12,441 nucleotides of DNA from JADFOB01 sp964651325 (GTDB taxonomy: Bacteria > Planctomycetota > Phycisphaerae > UBA1845): contig CAZYXP010000106.1 of the NCBI GenBank assembly GCA_964651325.1, positions 1 through 12,441 of the forward strand, written 5' to 3'. Below are positions 6,660-12,441 of this stretch, piece by piece. The position numbers were made by a program, and so were the translations under genes. The first letter of the stretch is position 1, and every line of letters starts with the position of its first letter. A model generated the notes under the pieces. The model was not told where the DNA came from. It saw only the letters and a program-made list of their open reading frames with translations, and did no database searches.

Positions 6660-6734
6660 ATCCGAACCACGACCGTGAGGGAGTGGCGGTGGGTTGCGTC
6701 GGCCGGGCCGCTTCCTGACGGGCGCGGTTCGGAT
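6660..6734. repeat. Inverted repeat between convergent genes
   Basis: ATCCGAACC at 6660-6668 is inverted as GGTTCGGAT at 6726-6734, enclosing a GC-rich 57-base stretch that includes CCAC (6667-6670) and GTGG (6683-6686). It fills most of the 131-base space between the 3' ends of the oxidoreductase gene (6632) and the receiver gene (6764). It could end transcription from both sides, but no T-run is present. Confidence 0.4.
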
Positions 6735-6763
6735 TTGGAAGCGGGCGCGTTGCTTCCGCGTGT

Positions 6764-7300
6764 TCACACGCAAGCCATCGCTGGCAAAGGGCGCGCTTCT
6801 TGCATCAAGTGAATCAATGCAATTGCGGTCGCCTCGGCGGGTTCCATCTTGGAAAGAATGGCAATCGCCTTCAGCCGTCCGGCCCATTCCTTTTGAATCC
6901 AGTTGCACTTGCGGCTCCAATACGCCACACCAATGCGTTCGGATCGTGGCGAAGAGCGCAGGCATTCATGAAAGTCCAAGCCGTTGTACGCGGGACTGTC
7001 GATGTCGAGCAGAATCAGGTCCGGGCGGATCTGAAACACGGCCTTGGAAGCGGCGGTTGCATTACCGACGATGTGATGCGGGACGCCGAGCGCGCGCAGA
7101 TGAGTCCCTACATGCAGAGACGGCGCAAGCTGAGATTCAACAATCAGTATACCGGGCAAGCCATCCTCTCCTCGCAGATCCTGTGGGTGATTCGATCCGG
7201 GATCCGCGTATCGAAGGTCCGCGCGAGTGGGACCATCAAAGGGTAGCATACAATTCACAAACGCGGCGTGCGCCGAGTAGGGGAGCCCAATAATTAGCAC
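6764..7300 (-). CDS. Response-regulator receiver-like protein (degenerate)
   Basis: A 178-residue protein whose residues 50-168 read as a CheY-like receiver. There is an opening strand GILIVES (50-56), the phospho-acceptor region PDLILLDIDSP with Asp99 (93-103), a fourth strand GVAYWS (124-129), and a conserved-lysine candidate Lys151. The usual acidic pair after strand one is reduced to Glu55-Ser56, and Lys151 is not followed by the usual Pro, so phosphorylation may be weak or lost. Residues 1-49 match nothing I know and may be partly untranslated. The GTG start at 7298-7300 has no evident ribosome site, and the ATG at codon 18 is an alternative. No output domain follows. The HDOD gene lies 193 bases upstream on the same strand, so the two may form one signalling unit. 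Confidence 0.6.
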   Translation of the reverse strand: MLIIGLPYSAHAAFVNCMLPFDGPTRADLRYADPGSNHPQDLRGEDGLPGILIVESQLAPSLHVGTHLRALGVPHHIVGNATAASKAVFQIRPDLILLDIDSPAYNGLDFHECLRSSPRSERIGVAYWSRKCNWIQKEWAGRLKAIAILSKMEPAEATAIALIHLMQEARPLPAMACV

Positions 7301-7493
7301 ACGATCAAGCGAAATTGATCCAGCGATTCATCCGCGGTCATGGGATGCGTTAGCCGGTGTGGTAGAGCGGCCCTCTGCTGTGTGTTCGGGGTCGCAGGCG
7401 GTGTCTGGGCGGTCCGAGATCATCGTGGGCCGCACGTCCTATAAAACGCTGGTCCTGCATCGACCGCCAATTGGGGCCACCCTAGCAGGCGTC
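7301..7493. other. Gap between HDOD and receiver genes, with a shared hairpin repeat
   Basis: No gene is seen here. Bases 7366-7385 match 8744-8763 at 19 of 20 positions: AGCGGCCCTC, then T or C, then GCTGTGTGT. The element forms an AGCGG/CTGCT-type hairpin with a CCCT loop. A 15-codon minus-strand frame (7294-7341) overlaps the receiver start but has no ribosome site. Confidence 0.5.
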
Positions 7494-8420
7494 TCAGGAT
7501 TGGTTATCGTCTATACCGGCAAGCAGGGCTTGAGCCTTCGCGAAGAGGTTCGGGGCATCCAGATCGCTCGGAAGCATATCGTCGAATACGGCGCTCATTC
7601 TCTCAAAGTCCTCGATTGCCCGATAAAATGCGATGCCCAGCTCATCGACGTCCAGTTTGAAGGCCGAGGAAGCAAGAGATCGAAGCTCCACGGCAATCGC
7701 TGCCGACCGACCGTCCTCGCGAAACGGAACGGCGCCGACCCAATAGGCCAATTGCCACAAGCCCATGGCCTTGTCCGTGGCAGGCTCCGCCTGCGGCGGC
7801 AAATGATGGTTGGTGATCGCGAACGTCAGCACAGGGGGAAACCGCCAGCGATCAAAGATAGCCCCGGCCAGGTGTGCGTGATTGGATCCGACTGATTCCG
7901 TTTCGAAACGGACGGTGTCGTCGTCCGTGGCCATCCCGTCCGCGGGGACATGGTCCCGGTAGGGGTCGCCGATTTCCTGCGCCAACATGGGCACGGCAAA
8001 ATCTTGGAGCAAGCCCACCAAGAATGCCTCTTCCGGAAATTTCGCATTCGTAACCGGCGTGGCAAGTGCCAGTTGCCGCGCGGTACAGGCACGCAGGAGG
8101 CTACCGAGCCAGCAGACATCCAGATCGATCGGGAGCCCGGTCCACTGCTGCGACATCTTCGCCAAGTGGAATGCCAACGCCACGACCTTGACCTGCTTCA
8201 GGCCGAGCACGATTGCGGCGCGTCTCAGCGTGGCCACTTCGTAGTGTTGCCCGTAGAACGGGGCGTTGGCGAGTTTGAGAAACTTGGCGGTAAGCGCACC
8301 GTCCGTACGAACCGCGTCAACGAGTTGGCCCAAATCGCACTTTGGGTCTGAGCAGAGCTGAATGATTCGAGCTCCGGTCTTGGGCATGGAAGGCAGGTCG
8401 AGGTCGCTCGTGAAATTCAT
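7494..8420 (-). CDS. HDOD-domain signalling protein
   Basis: A 308-residue soluble protein. Residues about 9-210 match the HDOD domain, a degenerate HD-phosphohydrolase relative found in bacterial signalling proteins. LPSMPKTGARIIQLCSDP (9-26) is the classic opening. It is followed by VRTDGALTAKFLKLANAPFY (about 37-56), then ATLRRAAIVLGLKQVKVVAL near 63-82, and PPVLTFAITNHH near 196-207. HDOD proteins generally lack a complete metal-binding HD site and act as regulators by binding partners rather than by a known reaction; the exact target here is unknown. The ATG (complement 8418-8420) follows AGAAGG (complement 8428-8433) by 7 bases. The last 100 residues are helical and unassigned. The downstream receiver-like gene on the same strand suggests a shared regulatory role. 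Confidence 0.85.
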   Translation of the reverse strand: MNFTSDLDLPSMPKTGARIIQLCSDPKCDLGQLVDAVRTDGALTAKFLKLANAPFYGQHYEVATLRRAAIVLGLKQVKVVALAFHLAKMSQQWTGLPIDLDVCWLGSLLRACTARQLALATPVTNAKFPEEAFLVGLLQDFAVPMLAQEIGDPYRDHVPADGMATDDDTVRFETESVGSNHAHLAGAIFDRWRFPPVLTFAITNHHLPPQAEPATDKAMGLWQLAYWVGAVPFREDGRSAAIAVELRSLASSAFKLDVDELGIAFYRAIEDFERMSAVFDDMLPSDLDAPNLFAKAQALLAGIDDNQS

Positions 8421-8436
8421 GTCAACACCTTCTTGG

Positions 8437-8625
8437 TCAAGAGGCTCGTTTAGCTGCTGTCGCCCCCGCGAGGTGATTGCCCATTTGATTCTTGAGCAGC
8501 CATTTCGAGGCGAGCTTCAATCCAACCCTATATTCTGGATGGTACTTGCAAAACACTGCTTCAAACATCGGAAGATGAGGGTGGGCACTTCGTTTCGCCG
8601 TCAGGGTTCGACTGCCACTGTACAT
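8437..8625 (-). CDS. Doubtful small ORF upstream of the HDOD gene
   Basis: A 62-codon frame with ATG at 8623-8625 ending 16 bases before the HDOD start on the same strand. Its C-terminal half has ordinary protein composition, with a basic, helix-prone stretch KLASKWLLKNQMGNHLA. I recognise no family, and the ribosome site is poor (GGA 12 bases upstream). The frame stays open further upstream but only through palindromic sequence. It could be a real leader gene, a gene remnant or chance. Confidence 0.2.
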   Translation of the reverse strand: MYSGSRTLTAKRSAHPHLPMFEAVFCKYHPEYRVGLKLASKWLLKNQMGNHLAGATAAKRAS

Positions 8626-8742
8626 GCCGGGCAAGGTCCAATAAGCAACGGCTTTGAGGTGACAGGGCCGGGGAAAGCCTTCCTCGCGACATCGTGATGA
8701 CGCGGCGGCAATGCCCGGTTCTGCGGTGTACTTCATAGAGAA

Positions 8743-8821
8743 CAGCGGCCCTCCGCTGTGTGTGGTGTGGCACAGCGCGGCACCGCTGTCCTTGGAGCCC
8801 CCCCCAGCCGAGGGCGGCTGG
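8743..8821. repeat. Three adjacent perfect 6-bp hairpins
   Basis: CAGCGG/CCGCTG (8743-8748 and 8753-8758, loop ccct), ACAGCG/CGCTGT (8772-8777 and 8784-8789, loop cggcac) and CCAGCC/GGCTGG (8804-8809 and 8816-8821, loop gagggc) lie in a row. The first is also found at 7366-7385. The third resembles the hairpins at 12197-12213 and 12405-12423. The run looks like a composite of dispersed intergenic elements. Confidence 0.65.
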
Positions 8822-8887
8822 ACTACACGTGGTTGAGCCAATCCGCCAAAACAGCGTGAATCAAGGGGTTTCCGATTGTGCAAACGC

Positions 8888-8914
8888 AAAAAGCCCTATT
8901 CCTATAGGGTTTTT
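8888..8914. terminator. Bidirectional intrinsic terminator
   Basis: CCCTAT (8894-8899) and ATAGGG (8904-8909) form a stem with a TCCT loop. Five As (8888-8892) precede it and five Ts (8910-8914) follow, so each strand has a hairpin followed by a U-tract. The stem is short. On the minus strand it would end kinase transcripts about 350 bases after the stop codon; on the plus strand no clear gene feeds into it. Confidence 0.6.
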
Positions 8915-9161
8915 CGATTGTTAAGACGAGTCCGATGGCAGCGCCGTCGATACTCCCTTCATAAACGACAGTGCCGTTTCCTGCACGACGGTACCCTCGC
9001 CGAACAGACCGATCCCACCCGTCGTGCATCGACGAAAGCCGTTAAGGGTACTTCAGGTTTATCGAGGGTTGGTTCCATGATTCTAATTTACTGGATGATT
9101 GATGTTCTCGAAGGGCTGGTTCCGTTGATCAAGCTCGGCATGGAAGGGTAGGTGGATCGCG

Positions 9162-9290
9162 ATGATTGTCTTTCCACTTTCCGCTCGAGAGGATCGCAGG
9201 ATTAGCCTGGCGATGCGCCTCGTGCCACCGGTCGCGGTGGCGACGCTCTTGCTGCTTATTGCTACAGCGATGGCATCGGCTCAAGGGTAA
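9162..9290 (+). CDS. Doubtful 42-residue ORF resembling a signal peptide
   Basis: The frame encodes MIVFPLSAREDRRISLAM, then a basic residue, a strong hydrophobic run (VAVATLLLLIATA) and MASAQG before TAA. The second half has the three-part form of a Sec signal peptide with an ASA cleavage site, yet the protein stops two residues later. GGTGG at 9151-9155 sits 6 bases before the ATG. Its last 29 bases overlap the 3' end of the kinase gene on the other strand. A 24-codon hydrophobic frame (9077-9151) lies 10 bases upstream. It may be a tiny membrane protein, the stump of a lost secreted protein, or chance. Confidence 0.3.
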   Translation: MIVFPLSAREDRRISLAMRLVPPVAVATLLLLIATAMASAQG

Positions 9291-11736
9291 GCGTACCGTC
9301 TACGTTAATGCTCCGATCGACGATCGCACGGCGACGATTGTCCAACACCCGGTGGCGGTTTCTGGCGAATTCCACCCAGAACGATCCCGCCATCGGAGCC
9401 AAGAGGGAGAACCCCGACATGACTGTGTGTACCGCTGTGAAGCTTTTCGATACGAGCATCAAGCCATAACAAGCGATCGAAACGCCAAGCAGCCCCATCC
9501 ACAAAACGCGTTGATGTGAGCGTTTCCCCAGTACGGCCCAGTTGGCCAGGGGAACGGGCAGCCAGCATCCTCCCGCCGCCAACAGCAGCATAATCAACAC
9601 CGTACGCGTCTCAAGTAGTCGGGCGGTTTGCACATACGCCCCCCGCACCAATCCGTCGATCGCATCGCCCACCAGATAGCAGCCCGGCACGCCGCTGATC
9701 ACTTCGGTTTCGTACTTGATCGTGTGGCGATCCGCGAGCATCCCAAGCCGTGCGGTCCGCAAGTCGCCGAAAATCAGAAGTTTGCCGCCCGCGCGCCGGG
9801 CCAATTCCTCGGGGCTGGCGTCAAGCAGCTGTTCGTAGCGAACAGTACGAGCAGCCCATACTTCGGGCGCTTCCAGCATGAACGTACTCGTCCCCACCAG
9901 ATCATGATTCTCAATGCCGTACTTGGGCGCTAGTTGTTGAAAGACATCGCCCAGCGAGACGCGATCCCGCCGCCGGAGATACCGGTGCGGCTCGATTTCG
10001 TAAAGCAGGCGCAAATGTTTGTCCCGCTCGCTCCATTCGACCTCCAGTCGCGCCTCAGGACGCAGTAGCGCCGCGTAGGTTGCCAGCGGGAGCGTGGGAA
10101 TCGGCGTTTGATCCGCGTGCCTGAACGCCATGATGAAGTCACCCGGACGCTTGACCATATCACGCGCGACAATGGCGCCGCAGCGAAGGCGATCGGCCAG
10201 TTGCTCCTTCAATTCGTGACTGATCGCAGGAATCCCATCTTCGTCATACGTCAGCGCGCCCAAAATCACCGGAATGTTCGCCCGCTGTAAACTCATAATC
10301 CCATCGGCTAGCGCGGCGTCGGCGGGGCGATCGGAACGGAAGTAGTAGTCCCACACCACGCCAATCGGGCGAGCATCGACCAACCTGTTCATCAGCGCGC
10401 CATGAACCGCCCGCCAGCTCCGCACATCACGCTCCACAGAGTCCAGCCCGTGTTCCTTCGCGAACGCACGCACGCCGAGGTGGGTCTCATCACCTATGCC
10501 CACGATCAGCGTGTTGGCCGTTGCGTCTTGAAAGAAAGCTGTCCTAGCCTTGTCGGCGCCGGATGGGGCAGAACCCTTCCCCTCGACCAGCCAGCCCACG
10601 CTTCCCGTGATCGTCGTCATCCAAAGGATCAGGCCGCATAGAGCGACAAACACAGCATGAAACGCCAGGCGAGACCGTGCGGCCGCCCCAACGGCCAGCC
10701 GCCTCATCCGCCGCGGCCACCACACCGGCCGGGTACGCGTAGGCTGGCCGTAAACATACCTGGTGATGTCATCGCCCAGCTTTCGAACCGAAGCGATGCG
10801 GTGGTCCGGCTCCCAGGCGAGGCAACGTTGGAGCAGCGTTTCCAAGTCCGTACCCCGAGGCAGATGGCTGAGATCGGGGCGATCGGGAAGCTCCTTGCGA
10901 ATGCGTTCGAGGAGTGCTTCGGGCGTTGAGCGGTCGCGATAGGGGCCGATGGGGTAGGGGTAGCCGCCGCCCGTTACGGTTTCGTACAGCATGATGCCCA
11001 GAGACCAGATGTCGCTCTTGCGGCCGATCTTTTCAGCGACACCGCCCCAAGCCTGCTCGGGCGACATGTATTTGAGTGTTCCGATAATGTCACCAGCGTG
11101 GGTGATGGTCGCGCTGATGAGGCTGCTCCAATCGGAAGGCCGAACGGTGCAGATGCCAAAGTCGAGAATGTGCGGCCGGCCAGTCGCGTCCACGAGAATG
11201 TTGCTGGGCTTCAGGTCGCGATGGACGACCCCTTGATCGTGCGCGTCGGCCACCGCGCGACAGATGTGCCGGAACACCTCCAGTTTTTCAATCAGGCTGA
11301 GCGAGCGATCCTTGATGATCTCGTCGAGGTGCCGCCCTTCGACGTAATCCATCATGAGGTACCGCAGCTTGCCCGATTCGCCGGAGCCCAGACATCGGAC
11401 GATGCCCGGAGAGCGAATCTTGCGAAGTACAGCGATCTCCCGGTCGAATCGGCTGACCTCCATGTCGCCGGGGTTGCTGAGAATCTTCAGCGCGACCAGC
11501 CGCGGCCGCTCTTCCAACCACCAGGCTTTGTAAACCACGCCGAACCGACCCCGGCCTAGTTCCTTAACGACGTGGCAACCGGGAATCTTGGGCATTGGGG
11601 CGTTCTTGCCCAGCTCAATGTAGGTGTCAAGGCACGTCCCGCAATCGGAAAGATGCCCGTCCAGCCGAGTGGCTTCCGCAGGCGCAAGCTCATCACGAGC
11701 ATGTGCAAGCAACCTGGCATGTGGCGGACAACCCAT
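9262..11736 (-). CDS. Membrane Ser/Thr protein kinase with N-terminal zinc motif and C-terminal CHASE2 sensor
   Basis: An 824-residue protein. Residues 28-35 (His28-x3-Cys32-x2-Cys35) match the zinc-binding motif of ZAS anti-sigma factors. The Hanks-type kinase domain (about 54-330) looks active: Gly-rich loop GRGRFG (61-66), Lys84 in VALK, Glu100, HRDLKPSN (172-179) with Asp174, DFG (192-194), SPEQ (225-228) and DIWSLG (242-247). A membrane helix (about 357-380) is followed by an extracytoplasmic CHASE2 region (about 408-705), with IVGIGDETH, WRAVHGALMNRLVDARPIGV and IPVILGAL, then three membrane helices (712-734, 744-763, 770-790). The logical reading is an outside signal sensed by CHASE2 that controls phosphorylation in the cytoplasm. 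The ATG is the first start after an in-frame stop 21 bases upstream; the ribosome site is unclear. No sigma factor gene lies next to it. Confidence 0.92.
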   Translation of the reverse strand: MGCPPHARLLAHARDELAPAEATRLDGHLSDCGTCLDTYIELGKNAPMPKIPGCHVVKELGRGRFGVVYKAWWLEERPRLVALKILSNPGDMEVSRFDREIAVLRKIRSPGIVRCLGSGESGKLRYLMMDYVEGRHLDEIIKDRSLSLIEKLEVFRHICRAVADAHDQGVVHRDLKPSNILVDATGRPHILDFGICTVRPSDWSSLISATITHAGDIIGTLKYMSPEQAWGGVAEKIGRKSDIWSLGIMLYETVTGGGYPYPIGPYRDRSTPEALLERIRKELPDRPDLSHLPRGTDLETLLQRCLAWEPDHRIASVRKLGDDITRYVYGQPTRTRPVWWPRRMRRLAVGAAARSRLAFHAVFVALCGLILWMTTITGSVGWLVEGKGSAPSGADKARTAFFQDATANTLIVGIGDETHLGVRAFAKEHGLDSVERDVRSWRAVHGALMNRLVDARPIGVVWDYYFRSDRPADAALADGIMSLQRANIPVILGALTYDEDGIPAISHELKEQLADRLRCGAIVARDMVKRPGDFIMAFRHADQTPIPTLPLATYAALLRPEARLEVEWSERDKHLRLLYEIEPHRYLRRRDRVSLGDVFQQLAPKYGIENHDLVGTSTFMLEAPEVWAARTVRYEQLLDASPEELARRAGGKLLIFGDLRTARLGMLADRHTIKYETEVISGVPGCYLVGDAIDGLVRGAYVQTARLLETRTVLIMLLLAAGGCWLPVPLANWAVLGKRSHQRVLWMGLLGVSIACYGLMLVSKSFTAVHTVMSGFSLLAPMAGSFWVEFARNRHRVLDNRRRAIVDRSINVDGTLTLEPMPSL

Positions 11737-11761
11737 AAGCCGTGATCCATTCCACTACCCC

Positions 11762-11804
11762 GAGCCGCGGGCGTTAGCCCGCGCGGCCGTCCGGTTCGGC
11801 GGAC
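11762..11804 (+). repeat. 25-base palindromic element, copy 2, with a second hairpin
   Basis: GCGGGC (11767-11772) pairs with GCCCGC (11777-11782) around GTTA, within a 25-base unit (11762-11786) matching the minus strand of 2762-2786 at 22 of 25. Next to it GTCCG (11789-11793) pairs with CGGAC (11800-11804). The unit would lie in the 5' untranslated region of the kinase mRNA if transcription starts further upstream. Confidence 0.6.
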
Positions 11805-12196
11805 CTCGCAACCGAGCAACCACCTGCCCTGCGCGATTTCCCCAATCAGACCGTCTCGATCGCTTCCGCGAGAAATCATCGCGTCCATTCCGCGTCTGAA
11901 ACCATCCCACACCAATATCGGCCACTAGGCCACGCGGCGCTCATGCCCAACGGTCGGCGGAGGGCAACGGCGCGGATTGCAAGCTGTTCATGACGACGGG
12001 TATTCGTATCCCGCGGAGCGCGCATCCGGAGAATCTGTCAAAGTAGGAGGAATGGGTAGTCTAAATGTGTCCCAGGCCTTGGTACGATTTCGTGTTACTT
12101 CCGGCGGAATAGATGGGGCGACTCGACGCCGCGGGGCGCAAGACCGTGGACCATCAGCGGAAAGAAATAATCGGGTATACGCCTCGGTGCTCTCTT

Positions 12197-12256
12197 TCAG
12201 CCGGAAGGGCTGATCCATTGTAGCCGGGAGTCCGTTCCTGGCGGACCCCCGGCTAC
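12197..12256. repeat. Two adjacent hairpins, one with 15-base arms
   Basis: TCAGCC (12197-12202) pairs with GGCTGA (12208-12213). Then GTAGCCGGGAGTCCG (12220-12234) pairs with CGGACCCCCGGCTAC (12242-12256), with 14 of 15 matched and a 7-base loop. The right arm's CCCCCGGCTAC recurs at 12389-12399. No T-run follows. Confidence 0.65.
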
Positions 12257-12388
12257 GGCGGCACATGCCAATCGACCCTTCTGAAAGGCGTCGTCTATGC
12301 GGCACGTCGCACGCACACCGCGCGGCAAAGACGACCCATTCAGGGTCGGGAGGGGTGGTGGCGTGATCCGAGGGCGGCGCTGCGCTTG

Positions 12389-12423
12389 CCCCCGGCTACT
12401 GTAGCGCAGCCCTTCAGGCTGCG
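12389..12423. repeat. Repeat of CCCCCGGCTAC followed by a 7-bp hairpin
   Basis: CCCCCGGCTAC at 12389-12399 is identical to 12246-12256. It is followed by CGCAGCC (12405-12411) pairing with GGCTGCG (12417-12423) around CTTCA. The pairing of a GTAGCCGGG-type element with a CAGCC/GGCTG hairpin repeats the layout at 12197-12256 in the opposite order. Confidence 0.6.
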
Positions 12424-12441
12424 GGAGCAGACGGTGCTGCG

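Larger units (their letters stand above)
8421..9261. other. Gene-poor region between the HDOD gene and the kinase gene
   Basis: These 841 bases hold no recognisable gene. They contain three adjacent hairpins (8743-8821), a short bidirectional terminator (8888-8914), a small minus-strand frame ending 16 bases before the HDOD start (8437-8625) and two tiny plus-strand frames (24 codons at 9077-9151; a signal-peptide-like one from 9162). A longer minus-strand frame through 8437-8889 crosses the hairpins and looks non-coding. Confidence 0.55.
11737..12441. other. Right-end intergenic region
   Basis: I find no credible gene in these 705 bases. The region contains the second copy of the 25-base palindrome (11762-11786), 26 bases upstream of the kinase start, plus a hairpin cluster at 12197-12256 and 12389-12423. 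An AGGAGG at 12045-12050 is one base from an ATG, too close for a normal ribosome site, and the frame behind it ends inside a hairpin. Confidence 0.55.

Noticed and set aside
7351..7400. tRNA-like stretch with 'gtggtagagcgg'
   Set aside because: It resembles a D arm, but no anticodon stem, T-loop GTTCRA motif or acceptor pairing can be found at the right distances; it is part of the shared hairpin repeat.
6694..7895. Long plus-strand frames opposite the receiver and HDOD genes
   Set aside because: Their translations show no motif and are rich in Arg, Gly and Pro, while the minus-strand frames give clear domain signatures.
8437..8889. A 150-codon minus-strand frame
   Set aside because: Its first half is made of the three hairpins and low-complexity proline/glycine codons. 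Only the last 62 codons could conceivably be coding, and these are listed separately at low confidence.
11977..12213. A 78-codon plus-strand frame with a nearby AGGAGG
   Set aside because: The AGGAGG is one base from the internal ATG, the product resembles nothing, and the frame ends inside a hairpin.
1..12441. CRISPR array, phage genes or transposase
   Set aside because: No regularly spaced direct repeats and no integrase, transposase or phage signatures were seen; the repeats present are dispersed palindromes.

Overview
The window looks like a chromosomal piece of a high-GC Gram-negative bacterium, most likely a planctomycete or a close relative. The reasons are an LpxC–FabZ fusion beside lpxA, a large Ser/Thr kinase with an anti-sigma-type zinc motif and a CHASE2 sensor, and long gene-poor gaps filled with varied palindromic elements. 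The lineage is an inference from gene content; no rRNA or other marker is present.

Left part (1-2571): the 5' third of a monofunctional 1-pyrroline-5-carboxylate dehydrogenase runs off the left edge on the minus strand. After a 543-base gap with hairpins come two plus-strand envelope genes: a LolA-like exported protein (1106-1834) and a Skp/OmpH periplasmic chaperone (1945-2571), separated by a possible intrinsic terminator.

Centre (2572-6632): a 593-base gap holds a strong dyad, two dispersed repeats, a good sigma70-like promoter (2942-2970) and a structured leader. It is followed by a tight three-gene lipid A operon: lpxC/fabZ fusion (TTG start), lpxA (GTG start) and a Gfo/Idh/MocA oxidoreductase, with gaps of 26 and 10 bases. 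The lpxA product has the unusual addition of an InlB-B-repeat-like domain at its C terminus. The oxidoreductase sits where GnnA is found in bacteria that make amide-linked lipid A, so the operon may make GlcN3N-type lipid A; this is an inference.

Right part (6633-12441): minus-strand signalling genes. These are a degenerate response-regulator receiver protein (6764-7300), an HDOD-domain protein (7494-8420) and an 824-residue zinc-motif/kinase/CHASE2 membrane protein (9262-11736). Between them, a gene-poor stretch carries three adjacent hairpins, a bidirectional terminator and two doubtful small ORFs. The last 705 bases hold only palindromes as far as I can see.

The two most interesting features are the LpxA fusion and the set of at least four palindromic intergenic element types, several of them in two or more copies within 12 kb. 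No CRISPR, rRNA, credible tRNA, transposase or phage gene was seen.
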